A stretch of 64,000 nt of DNA from CADEDV01 sp964437415 (GTDB lineage: Bacteria > Bacteroidota > Bacteroidia > Chitinophagales > Chitinophagaceae): positions 218,779 to 282,778 of the forward strand of contig CAYTGN010000003.1 of the NCBI GenBank assembly GCA_964437415.1, written 5' to 3'. A program made the position numbers and the translations under genes. The notes under the pieces are model-generated. The model was given only the letters and a program-made list of their open reading frames with translations, did no database searches and had not been told where the DNA came from. This document shows, piece by piece, positions 54,380 to 62,040 of this stretch (positions are counted from its first letter, which is position 1; the number at the start of each line of letters is the position of its first letter).

Positions 54380-55420
54380 CTATCCGTTTAGAGGTAATAC
54401 AATACTAAACTCACTTCCTTCGCCTTCTTTTGTCTCCACCTTCAACTCCCCACCATGTGCCTTCACAATATCATAACTCAACGATAATCCCAAACCTGTT
54501 CCTTGGCCCGTGGGTTTGGTAGTAAAGAAGGGCTGAAAGATTTTATCCAATACCTTTTGAGGGATACCTGTACCATTATCTTTTACATGTATCTCAATTT
54601 TGTCATTTAGTTTTTTGGTACTCACTGAAACGACGGGTTCATAACCCCCTGGGTCCAATTTCTTTCTTTCATTTACAGCATAAAATGCATTGGTAATAAG
54701 ATTGAGTACAACACGGCCGATATCCTGTGGAATAATTTTTACTAACCCGACACTATCATCATAATCTGTTTTGGTAGCCGCATTAAATGATTTGTCTTTT
54801 GCCCTCAAACCATGATAAGCCAGTCGCAAATATTCATCAGCTAACGCATTTATATCCGTCAATTCTTTTTGTCCGCTGCTGGTGCGGCTATGCTGCAACA
54901 TGCCTTTTACTATATCACCTGCCCTTTTGCCATGATGATTTATCTTTTCTAAATTATTTTTTAAATCCTGTGCTATCTGTTTTGCATCTTCCACATTGCC
55001 TTTCTCTAACTCTTCATTCATTTCATCCACCAGCTCTGTGCTTACATCAGAAAAATTGTTGACGAAGTTTAACGGGTTCTGTATTTCATGGGCAATGCCG
55101 GCAGTCAATTCTCCGAGTGAAGCCATCTTTTCTGACTGGATCAATTGCTGCTGAGCAGCTTTCAGTTCTTCCAGTGATTTTTGTAATGCATCATTTGATT
55201 CTTCCACCGCTTTTCTTTTCAACTCCAGCTCAGCAATGGTTTCTTCCAGCAAAATGGCCGTTGTCCGTTTTACCTTTTCTGTCCGGTCCAGTTTAAAAGC
55301 GGTTATCTCCAGTTCCTTGTCTGCGTCCTTTAATGATTTTGTGATAGCCGCTTTTCCCTCAGCCGATAAATTTTCATCCTGCTGAACTATATTCAATACA
55401 TTCTGCAAATGCTGGTTCAT
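54380..55420 (-). CDS. Minimal soluble histidine kinase (coiled coil + core)
   Basis: The simplest of the five related kinases, 346 residues. About 90 residues of coiled coil (KSLKDADKELEITAFKLDRT and LELKRKAVEESNDALQKSLE segments) lead to the core: phospho-His in GIAHEIQNPL (about 112), HHGKRAGDIVKGMLQHSR, NLITNAFYAVNE, DNGTGIPQKVLDK and GTGLGLSLSYDIV. It has no sensory domain of its own. Its start lies one base after the stop of a FIST gene, so a FIST protein encoded in the same message is a natural candidate for its sensor. Confidence 0.88.
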   Translation of the reverse strand: MNQHLQNVLNIVQQDENLSAEGKAAITKSLKDADKELEITAFKLDRTEKVKRTTAILLEETIAELELKRKAVEESNDALQKSLEELKAAQQQLIQSEKMASLGELTAGIAHEIQNPLNFVNNFSDVSTELVDEMNEELEKGNVEDAKQIAQDLKNNLEKINHHGKRAGDIVKGMLQHSRTSSGQKELTDINALADEYLRLAYHGLRAKDKSFNAATKTDYDDSVGLVKIIPQDIGRVVLNLITNAFYAVNERKKLDPGGYEPVVSVSTKKLNDKIEIHVKDNGTGIPQKVLDKIFQPFFTTKPTGQGTGLGLSLSYDIVKAHGGELKVETKEGEGSEFSIVLPLNG

Positions 55421-55421
55421 C

Positions 55422-56561
55422 TTATTTTTCTTTTAATGCGATGCAACAGGTTGTAAGGTTATGCATTTCTAAATTGCCGCCTGTGGCCCTTCCTAATTCT
55501 GCATTGGAAAACATTCCCACCATGGGAACATTCCATACCTTTTTCACTCCTTCTATTTCCTGGTTGATCAATGGACCTAACGACATAATTCTCCCGGCAC
55601 AGCTAAACACCACCAATGCATCTGCCTCGGGCATTTCCGTTGCCTTCAATTCTTCCACACCTTTTACCACTTTTTCCATCACATCAAAATCAGGCGGCAA
55701 TGAGAAGCGTACTTTAGAGCCCTGGGGCACAGAGCCGCTGCAATAAAATGATCTGTCATTCCAGTCTACCATAAGGCCGGGGCGCATTACCGGGTCACCT
55801 TTTTCTCTCTGCAACTGAAGGGGCAGGTTGGCCGCTACCTCCAGCAGCAAGTTGGGGTTATCCGGATTTACATTTTCCAGCCCGCCATACTTGGCTGTAA
55901 GGTCCAGCACCGGCACATCATCTACTGTATAGACATGGTTACCTTCACTCCGGGTTACTGTTTTTTCCGTACCAATTGCTTTCCACCCGCAGGTGGCTTT
56001 GCCTTTTATTTTAATCTTGTCTTCATTTAGCGCCAGCACGAGCATTCCCTGCTTCGTTTCGTGGCTATTGGTAAAAACGAACTGGTCTTTAAATGCATAA
56101 TCATCACCTGCGCCACCGCCAAAAACATTTACCTCTTTCCCAACGATTTCTTCTATACCAAATAATATCTGTTCGGCATCTGTTTCAATATTAGAGAAAG
56201 ATATCAGGAATGCAGGCCGGGCAAATGTTTCCTTTGCTTTGCCAGCAATGTTTTTGGCAACCTCCTGGTAATTTCTTTCAGGGTATTCTGCCAGCATAAT
56301 ATCAAAAAAGGCCGGATCCATCTGCAGCAATAAAATGGCGATGGATAATTTATCCGGGTTTTCATCTGTAAACTCGCCATTGGTAGTAACACCAAAAACA
56401 CGGATACCCGAATCGTCCATTATTTTGCACAGGGCTTTCCTATCCTGGCTTACAGATAAAAAAACAATGGCCAAAGCGGGTTTAAAACCATCTGCCATGC
56501 TTTGCTCCAATGCAGATTTAATTTCTTCTGTTGATTTTCCTTTTATTGATTTTGCTTTCAT
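55422..56561 (-). CDS. Stand-alone FIST-domain sensor protein 1
   Basis: A 379-residue protein made of FIST_N (about 25-215) and FIST_C (about 220-375) only, with no output domain. It shares the N-terminus MKAKSIKGKS with the other FIST proteins in the island. Notable blocks are GVTTNGEFTDE, VFGGGAGDDYAF, CGWKAIGTEKTVTRSEGN, VFSCAGRIMSLGP and a C-terminal His followed by a Cys pair (MHNLTTCCIALKEK). FIST domains bind small ligands and signal to kinases. It directly precedes the minimal kinase (one-base gap), the strongest pairing in the cluster. Confidence 0.88.
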   Translation of the reverse strand: MKAKSIKGKSTEEIKSALEQSMADGFKPALAIVFLSVSQDRKALCKIMDDSGIRVFGVTTNGEFTDENPDKLSIAILLLQMDPAFFDIMLAEYPERNYQEVAKNIAGKAKETFARPAFLISFSNIETDAEQILFGIEEIVGKEVNVFGGGAGDDYAFKDQFVFTNSHETKQGMLVLALNEDKIKIKGKATCGWKAIGTEKTVTRSEGNHVYTVDDVPVLDLTAKYGGLENVNPDNPNLLLEVAANLPLQLQREKGDPVMRPGLMVDWNDRSFYCSGSVPQGSKVRFSLPPDFDVMEKVVKGVEELKATEMPEADALVVFSCAGRIMSLGPLINQEIEGVKKVWNVPMVGMFSNAELGRATGGNLEMHNLTTCCIALKEK

Positions 56562-56594
56562 GATAGAACTTGATTTTTAACCCTGGTGATACTA

Positions 56595-56990
56595 TTATTT
56601 CATAGCGTCTGTAACCTGTTTTGTATCGGCATATTGCTGGAAACGTGTTGCCTTACCATTATGCAAGGTCCAGAAATGCGTAAACTGGGCGTTGATAACT
56701 TTCCCTGTGATCTTATGTTTTGCATTGTATCTGCCGGTTACAATAATTTTGTCGCCGGTTGTATCATGGTACTCATGATCAGACAAGGTCCAGTATTCCC
56801 AATCGGCAGCAATACGACCAAACACACCCGCTGCAACAGCACCGGGCCCGATGTAGGGATTGTTATCCGCATAAGGAAAATTCTCTGCTTCGTTCCATTC
56901 AATAGCTTCGTCCATGCCGTTTAAAAATCCGGGGAAGTCGCCGGTGGCCACTGCCTGATACATGTTTTTGATAATGTTTACGTTTTCCAT
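56595..56990 (-). CDS. Stand-alone NTF2/SnoaL-like protein
   Basis: A 131-residue NTF2-like (SnoaL) protein: MENVNIIKNMYQAVATGDFPGFL, then WNEAENFPYADNNPYIGPGAVAAGVF, HEYHDTTGDKIIVTGRY and a final THFWTLHNGKATRFQQYADT. This is the usual cone-shaped, small-molecule-binding fold without a fixed catalytic motif. It is placed between two FIST genes on the same strand. Two kinases of the island carry a domain of the same fold at their N-termini, so a sensory rather than metabolic role is plausible. Confidence 0.82.
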   Translation of the reverse strand: MENVNIIKNMYQAVATGDFPGFLNGMDEAIEWNEAENFPYADNNPYIGPGAVAAGVFGRIAADWEYWTLSDHEYHDTTGDKIIVTGRYNAKHKITGKVINAQFTHFWTLHNGKATRFQQYADTKQVTDAMK

Positions 56991-57032
56991 GATTTAAAAT
57001 TTTCATGTTTTGAGTTATGATAAAAAGTGATG

Positions 57033-58217
57033 TTATTTTTCTTTCAATACCACCAGGCAGCAGGCATTATTATGATACTCGTATTTGTCATTTTTTCCTG
57101 CCTGCCGGACAGGCAGGGATTTTCCATATTCGCCATAGGTAAAAAAGCCTGCCATTGGGGTATTCCAGATTTTTTGCACCTGCTCTATTTCTTCTTTAAT
57201 TACCATCCCGAATGATAAATGCCTGCTGACACAGGAGAACATGATCAGGGCATCAGCTTCCGGTTGTACATTTTCCTTAATGCTTTTACATTCTGCAACG
57301 ACTTTATCAATGGAATCGAAATCCGGCGGCATCGAAAATTTTATTTTTGAGCCCTGCGGCACTCTCCCCGAACAAATAAGGGAACGATCTTCACGATTGG
57401 CAAACATAGCTGTGCGAATAACAGGGTCCGAATTTTCCCTTTCCACCTGCAAGGGATAATACCAGGAGCTGAGAAATGTCACCACTTCCTTATCACCATC
57501 CTGCTTTATCTCAACACCAAGGAAATTCATCAACATATCCAATGCGGGTTTATCGTCTATGGTATATACAATATTCCCTTCGCTTTTAGTGACCGTTTTG
57601 GTGGTGCCGATAGCATTCCAGCCACAAGTAGCTATTCCTTTAACATCAACTTTATCTTCATCAACAATGAGTGCTACCAATGCGGAGTCGCTACTTTTCC
57701 CGTTGGTAAAAACAAAGGTTGATTCCAATGCCAGGTCATCTCCCGCCTTACCTCCAAACACAGTTACTTCGCCGTTTTCCGACGATGCAGACTTTCCAAA
57801 ACCCTGTATGATTCCTTCAACAATAGGTTCACCATCTGCGGACACTCCGCTGTTTGCTATTATAAATGCAGGGTTGGTAAAGCTTTCTTTACCGATAATT
57901 CCAAGTTTTTTTGCATCATCCAAAGCAGTCTCCTGGCTTGTTTCAATAAATGCTACTCTAAAATAAACCGGGTTCATATCGAGGAGCAGCATAACAATGC
58001 TGCCTCCTTCAATTTCACCATCAATAAATTCGCCGGCTGTGGTGGCGCCAAATACCTGGATGCCTTTTTCGTGAAGCAATTGGGAAACAGCTTCTCTGTC
58101 CTGTTTAACAGAAATGAATACAATGGCTAAAGTTGGCCTGAACCCATCAGCCATGCTTTCAGCTAATGCAGATATGATTTCTTCTGTGGATTTACCTTTT
58201 ATTGATTTAGCTTTCAT
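57033..58217 (-). CDS. Stand-alone FIST-domain sensor protein 2
   Basis: FIST_N plus FIST_C, 394 residues, N-terminus MKAKSIKGKSTEEI. Blocks include GATTAGEFIDGEIEGG, VFGGKAGDDLALES, CGWNAIGTTKTVTKSEGN, MFSCVSRHLSFG and TPMAGFFTYGEYG. Near the C-terminus the usual GEYGKSAKG...EFHNN context is broken by SLPVRQAG, encoded by a perfect palindromic repeat (57097-57117), before YEYHNNACCLVVLKEK. It is about 13 residues longer than its relatives for this and similar reasons. It lies 42 bases after the SnoaL-like gene in the row. Confidence 0.87.
   Translation of the reverse strand: MKAKSIKGKSTEEIISALAESMADGFRPTLAIVFISVKQDREAVSQLLHEKGIQVFGATTAGEFIDGEIEGGSIVMLLLDMNPVYFRVAFIETSQETALDDAKKLGIIGKESFTNPAFIIANSGVSADGEPIVEGIIQGFGKSASSENGEVTVFGGKAGDDLALESTFVFTNGKSSDSALVALIVDEDKVDVKGIATCGWNAIGTTKTVTKSEGNIVYTIDDKPALDMLMNFLGVEIKQDGDKEVVTFLSSWYYPLQVERENSDPVIRTAMFANREDRSLICSGRVPQGSKIKFSMPPDFDSIDKVVAECKSIKENVQPEADALIMFSCVSRHLSFGMVIKEEIEQVQKIWNTPMAGFFTYGEYGKSLPVRQAGKNDKYEYHNNACCLVVLKEK
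57097..57117. repeat. Palindromic repeat inserted in FIST protein 2
   Basis: Perfect inverted repeat cctgcctg-ccgga-caggcagg: 8-base arms and a 5-base loop. It is in frame and encodes LPVRQAG on the minus strand. The sister gene at 59659-60801 lacks it at the same place. Confidence 0.75.
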
Positions 58218-58242
58218 TTACTCATTTTAATAATCGAAAAAA

Positions 58243-59391
58243 TTATTCCCCTTTAGGGATTAGGGTTTTTTCTTTAAATACTACCCAGCTTACGGTTGTG
58301 CCATGAAACTGCGGCGTTGTATCATCGAGCTTGCCAAATTCTCCCAATGAGAAAAAACCTGCCATAGGTTTATTCCAGGTGGCAGCCAATCCTTCTATTT
58401 CTGAAGCCACCATGGGGCCCAATGTTGACAGCCTGCCTACACAGGAAAAAACCAGCATAGCGTCAACCTCGGGTAATTCTTTTTCTTTTATAGCCTTTGT
58501 GCTATCAATTACCGTATCGATCACCTCAAGATCTGGCGGAAGTGAAAAGCGAAATGTGGAACCTTCGGTAACAGGGGCCCCTAACATGACGGATTGGTTT
58601 TCCTCATTCCAAAGTACAATTGGATTCATCACGGGTTTCCCTGTTCCTCTCTGAAACTGTAAGGGATAACTGTCCAATCCTTCTGATTTAGTACTTGTCA
58701 GCATATCGGTGCCCAAGAATTTTTTTATTACTTCTTTGGCAGGCTCATTGTCTATCGTATAGACCCAGTTTCCTTCGCTTTTAGTGATCTTTTTTTCAGT
58801 ACCCACCGGTTTCCATCCTGATACCGCCACTCCCTTTACATCAATTTTATCCTCATCCACTATCAGCGATATGATTCCTGATTCAGATTTTGATTGATTG
58901 GTAAATACGGTCCCGGTAAAGTTTATATGTTCTCCCACCCTGGCGCCTATCACCGGCACATCTTTTCCTGCTTTGTCTAATATACCTCTGATCAATTCTT
59001 CACCCGGAATCCTTATATCAGCAGTGGAAATGATAAATGCCGGATGAACAAAACTGTTTTTGCCTGACTCACCTACCCGGCATGCCGTTTCATATACAGA
59101 TGCCCCATCATTAAACTCTCTTAAAACAATTTTGAAATGACCCGGCTCTATATCCAGCAGCAACACTACTATCGCATCTGGTTCTAAGCCATGTTCAGTA
59201 AATTTTTCAGAGGTGCTGGCACCAAATATGGCAATGCTCTCAGCATCCAGCATAGCTGTAACAGGATCGATATCTTTTACCTCGGTCAGGAATACAAAAG
59301 CCAGTGTAGGTTTAAACCCTTCGCTCATGCTATGCTTCAAAGCATTCTTTATATCTTCCGGTGATTTTCCTTTGATTGATTTTGCCTGCAT
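58243..59391 (-). CDS. Stand-alone FIST-domain sensor protein 3 (divergent)
   Basis: FIST_N plus FIST_C, 382 residues, N-terminus MQAKSIKGKSPEDI. It keeps the family blocks GASTSEKFTEH, VSGWKPVGTEKKITKSEGN, VFSCVGRLSTLGP and PMAGFFSLGEFG. It differs from the other four: the GGxAGDD loop is replaced by IGARVGEHINF, and the C-terminal Cys pair is missing (FHGTTVSWVVFKEK), although the preceding His remains. It may bind a different ligand or none. It lies 25 bases before FIST protein 2. Confidence 0.87.
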   Translation of the reverse strand: MQAKSIKGKSPEDIKNALKHSMSEGFKPTLAFVFLTEVKDIDPVTAMLDAESIAIFGASTSEKFTEHGLEPDAIVVLLLDIEPGHFKIVLREFNDGASVYETACRVGESGKNSFVHPAFIISTADIRIPGEELIRGILDKAGKDVPVIGARVGEHINFTGTVFTNQSKSESGIISLIVDEDKIDVKGVAVSGWKPVGTEKKITKSEGNWVYTIDNEPAKEVIKKFLGTDMLTSTKSEGLDSYPLQFQRGTGKPVMNPIVLWNEENQSVMLGAPVTEGSTFRFSLPPDLEVIDTVIDSTKAIKEKELPEVDAMLVFSCVGRLSTLGPMVASEIEGLAATWNKPMAGFFSLGEFGKLDDTTPQFHGTTVSWVVFKEKTLIPKGE

Positions 59392-59413
59392 TATTATCTG
59401 CGTTTTATTTATT

Positions 59414-59650
59414 TACCTATTTTCATATTTTTCCATCTTCTGTCTCCATTTTCAACTATCCCAAATTATGGGACAGTTCACTTCCTTCCTGCTGAAGTTT
59501 TGTTTTCAGGGCATTCCAATACTTTCTCGGCCTGGGGCTACCTGTTAAAATTTCAACTACATCAATAATGGAGAAAAACCATTTTTGTTTTTCCTCATCC
59601 CAATGAGTTCTCACTTTTTGCTGCTCAAACAACTTTACCTGATTTTTCAT
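59414..59650 (-). pseudogene. Broken BRO/antirepressor-type gene fragment
   Basis: From the ATG at 59650 the frame encodes about 64 residues typical of the N-terminus of BRO-family phage antirepressor or DinD-like proteins: VKLFEQQKVRTHWDEEKQKW, FFSIIDVVEILTGS, RPRKYWNALKTKL and GSELSHNLG. A TAG stop follows where the family normally has Gln; after it the frame continues LKMETEDGKI, again family-like, to a second stop. The rest of the gene is gone. It is therefore a nonsense-mutated, truncated remnant lying between two FIST genes, a sign of past phage or mobile DNA activity. Confidence 0.75.
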
Positions 59651-59658
59651 GCCTATAT

Positions 59659-60801
59659 TCATTTTTCTTTCAATACCACCACACAACAGGTATTGTTGTG
59701 GAATTCGTGTTGTCCCTTTGCCGATTTTCCATACTCTCCATAAGTGAAAAAGCCAACCATGGGAGCATTCCATACATCGCTGACCCTTTGAATTTCTTCT
59801 TTGGTCATAACACCGAATGATAAATACCTGCTGATACATGAAAAGACAATGACCGCATCGGCTTGCTGTATTTCTTCTTCCTTAACCTGTTTACAATCTT
59901 CCACCACCGTATCAATTACATCAAAATCGGGAGGAAGCGAAAACCGTACCCGGGCACCTTGTGGAATCTTACCGGCGCATACGAGAGACCGGTCAGCCGT
60001 ATTGCCCAGCATGGCTGTTCTCATCACCGATGGTGCATTCTCCCTTTCCAATTGCAGAGGATAATAAGCCCCTAAACTGAATACCATATTATTCATAGGT
60101 TCATCACTGAGGCTAAGGCCCAAATATTTCATCACTAAATCAAGCGCAGGCTGGTCATCAATGGTATAAACCACATTGCCTTCACTTTTGGTCACTGTTT
60201 TAGTAATGCCGATCGGTTTCCATCCGCAAGTGGCTATGCCGGTAACATCCACTTTATCCTGGTCAATAATAATGGCCAACAAGCCTGTAGTACTTTGCCT
60301 GCCTTTGGTAAAAACCTTGGGGCCAACCAATGTCTGGTCATCTCCGGCCATACCGCCAAAGATGGTGACAGCCCCTTTATACCCCGCTTCGATACCCCTG
60401 ATGATCTCCTCACCGTCAATATCATTGACCCAGCCGGATGTGATGATGAATGCTGCATTCGTAAACGTTCTTTTCCCTTCTTCTCCAAGCTGTTTGGCTA
60501 CATCAAAATCCCCCTGGTCAACAGCATCAAAAAAAGCCAGCCTGAAACAGTCTGTTGGTATATCCAGCAGCATGATCACAATACTTTCCTCTTCAATCTC
60601 ACTGCTGATAAATTCGCCGGAAGATGTGGCGCCGAATACCTGGATACCCTGCTGATCCAATAAAGCACAAACAGCATCAAGGTCAAGCTTGATTGACATA
60701 AAAACAATGGCCAGAGTAGGTTTGAAATCCGCAGTTATACATTGTTGCAATGCAGTTTGAATATCAGCCGGTGATTTTCCTTTTATTGACTTTGCTTTCA
60801 T
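59659..60801 (-). CDS. Stand-alone FIST-domain sensor protein 4
   Basis: FIST_N plus FIST_C, 380 residues, N-terminus MKAKSIKGKSPADI. Blocks are GATSSGEFISSEIEE, IFGGMAGDDQTLVG, CGWKPIGITKTVTKSEGN, VFSCISRYLSFG, APMVGFFTYGEYG and EFHNNTCCVVVLKEK with the His and Cys pair. It is most like FIST protein 2. The start is one base after the stop of FIST protein 5, so these two are co-translated from one message. The BRO remnant follows nine bases downstream. Confidence 0.88.
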   Translation of the reverse strand: MKAKSIKGKSPADIQTALQQCITADFKPTLAIVFMSIKLDLDAVCALLDQQGIQVFGATSSGEFISSEIEEESIVIMLLDIPTDCFRLAFFDAVDQGDFDVAKQLGEEGKRTFTNAAFIITSGWVNDIDGEEIIRGIEAGYKGAVTIFGGMAGDDQTLVGPKVFTKGRQSTTGLLAIIIDQDKVDVTGIATCGWKPIGITKTVTKSEGNVVYTIDDQPALDLVMKYLGLSLSDEPMNNMVFSLGAYYPLQLERENAPSVMRTAMLGNTADRSLVCAGKIPQGARVRFSLPPDFDVIDTVVEDCKQVKEEEIQQADAVIVFSCISRYLSFGVMTKEEIQRVSDVWNAPMVGFFTYGEYGKSAKGQHEFHNNTCCVVVLKEK

Positions 60802-60802
60802 T

Positions 60803-61945
60803 TTACTTTTCTTTTAATGCAACCCAGCAACACATGCCAGAATGAAAATGCTGCTTACCATTTTTTGTTCTTCCAAACTCTCCGTAGGTATAAAAACCTG
60901 CCATAGGCACCTGCCAGACTTTCACCAATCCTTCATTTTCAACTGTAGTCAGTGGTCCTAACTCCGGGGGCCTTCCGGCACAAGAAAAAATAAGCAAGGC
61001 ATCGGGCTTGCCTGCAAGTGAATTTTTAAGAGTTGTTGCTTCTGAAATTTCAAAATCAGGAGGGGTGGTAAAGTAAAACTCAGAACCCTCTTCCATTTCT
61101 ATATCCATAATCAAAGCACCAGATTCCTTATCTATCGACCGTGGTGATTTAATGATGGTTTCCCCGTCTTTACGTTTAGCAATAAAAGGGTAATGGATAG
61201 ACAGGCCTTTAAATATATCAAAACTTTCATCCCCGGTCTTATCTGCCATGCCAAGGTATTTTAAATACAACTCTGCAGCAGATTTCCCATCAATACTGTA
61301 AACTTTGTTGCCTGCACCTTTTGTCACCTTCCTGGCAATGCCCAACGGCTTCCATCCGTGGGTAGCTATACCCTGTAAAGAAATTTTTGTAGCATCAAAA
61401 ATCAAAGCGGCGATAGCATTACCGGAATCTTTTTGATGAGTAAATACATAGCTATTCATAATGCCCCAGTCATCGCCGGCCATACCGCCAAAAAACACAC
61501 AGTCGTCACCCAACTCTCTTACCAATGCTTTTACTAAGGTATCGCCATCAAAATATTGACCATTTTCATATACGCCATTACAGCACAATAAAAATGTCGG
61601 GGTTTTAAAATGATGCAGGGCTTTTTCGGCAAGGTGTGAAGCAGCTTTTTGCACATCCCCATTTTCCAACTCTTCAATCAGAATGGTATAATATTCCCGG
61701 CTTATATCCAGCAATAGAACTACTGTTTCGCCTTCGCTTTGATGGCAATTGATAAACTCGCCGCAGGAAGTGGCGCCAAAAACATCAATTCCCTGCCGGG
61801 TCAGCAGCTCACAGACAGCTTTGCGGTCTTGTTTGACAGAAATAAACACAATGGCCAGTGTGGGTTTGAAACTATCAGCCAAGCTTTCTTCAACTGCCGA
61901 TTGAATTTCTCCGGTTGTTTTTCCTTTGATTGATTTTGCCCTCAT
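60803..61945 (-). CDS. Stand-alone FIST-domain sensor protein 5, first gene of the row
   Basis: FIST_N plus FIST_C, 380 residues, N-terminus MRAKSIKGKTTGEI. Blocks are GATSCGEFINCHQ, FFGGMAGDDWGIM, THGWKPLGIARKVTKGAGN, IFSCAGRPPELGP, VPMAGFYTYGEFG and HFHSGMCCWVALKEK. It is the most upstream gene of the FIST row and has 95 bases of non-coding DNA before it; the transcript of the row may begin there, though I see no clear TAnnTTTG box. Confidence 0.88.
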   Translation of the reverse strand: MRAKSIKGKTTGEIQSAVEESLADSFKPTLAIVFISVKQDRKAVCELLTRQGIDVFGATSCGEFINCHQSEGETVVLLLDISREYYTILIEELENGDVQKAASHLAEKALHHFKTPTFLLCCNGVYENGQYFDGDTLVKALVRELGDDCVFFGGMAGDDWGIMNSYVFTHQKDSGNAIAALIFDATKISLQGIATHGWKPLGIARKVTKGAGNKVYSIDGKSAAELYLKYLGMADKTGDESFDIFKGLSIHYPFIAKRKDGETIIKSPRSIDKESGALIMDIEMEEGSEFYFTTPPDFEISEATTLKNSLAGKPDALLIFSCAGRPPELGPLTTVENEGLVKVWQVPMAGFYTYGEFGRTKNGKQHFHSGMCCWVALKEK

Positions 61946-62040
61946 AGCTGAAATGGTGGAGTCGTCATGAAGGGCCGGGGGATTAAAAACCTGAATTTAA
62001 AGAATATATTTCCCTTATCAGAAAAAGAAGAACAGCCTAT

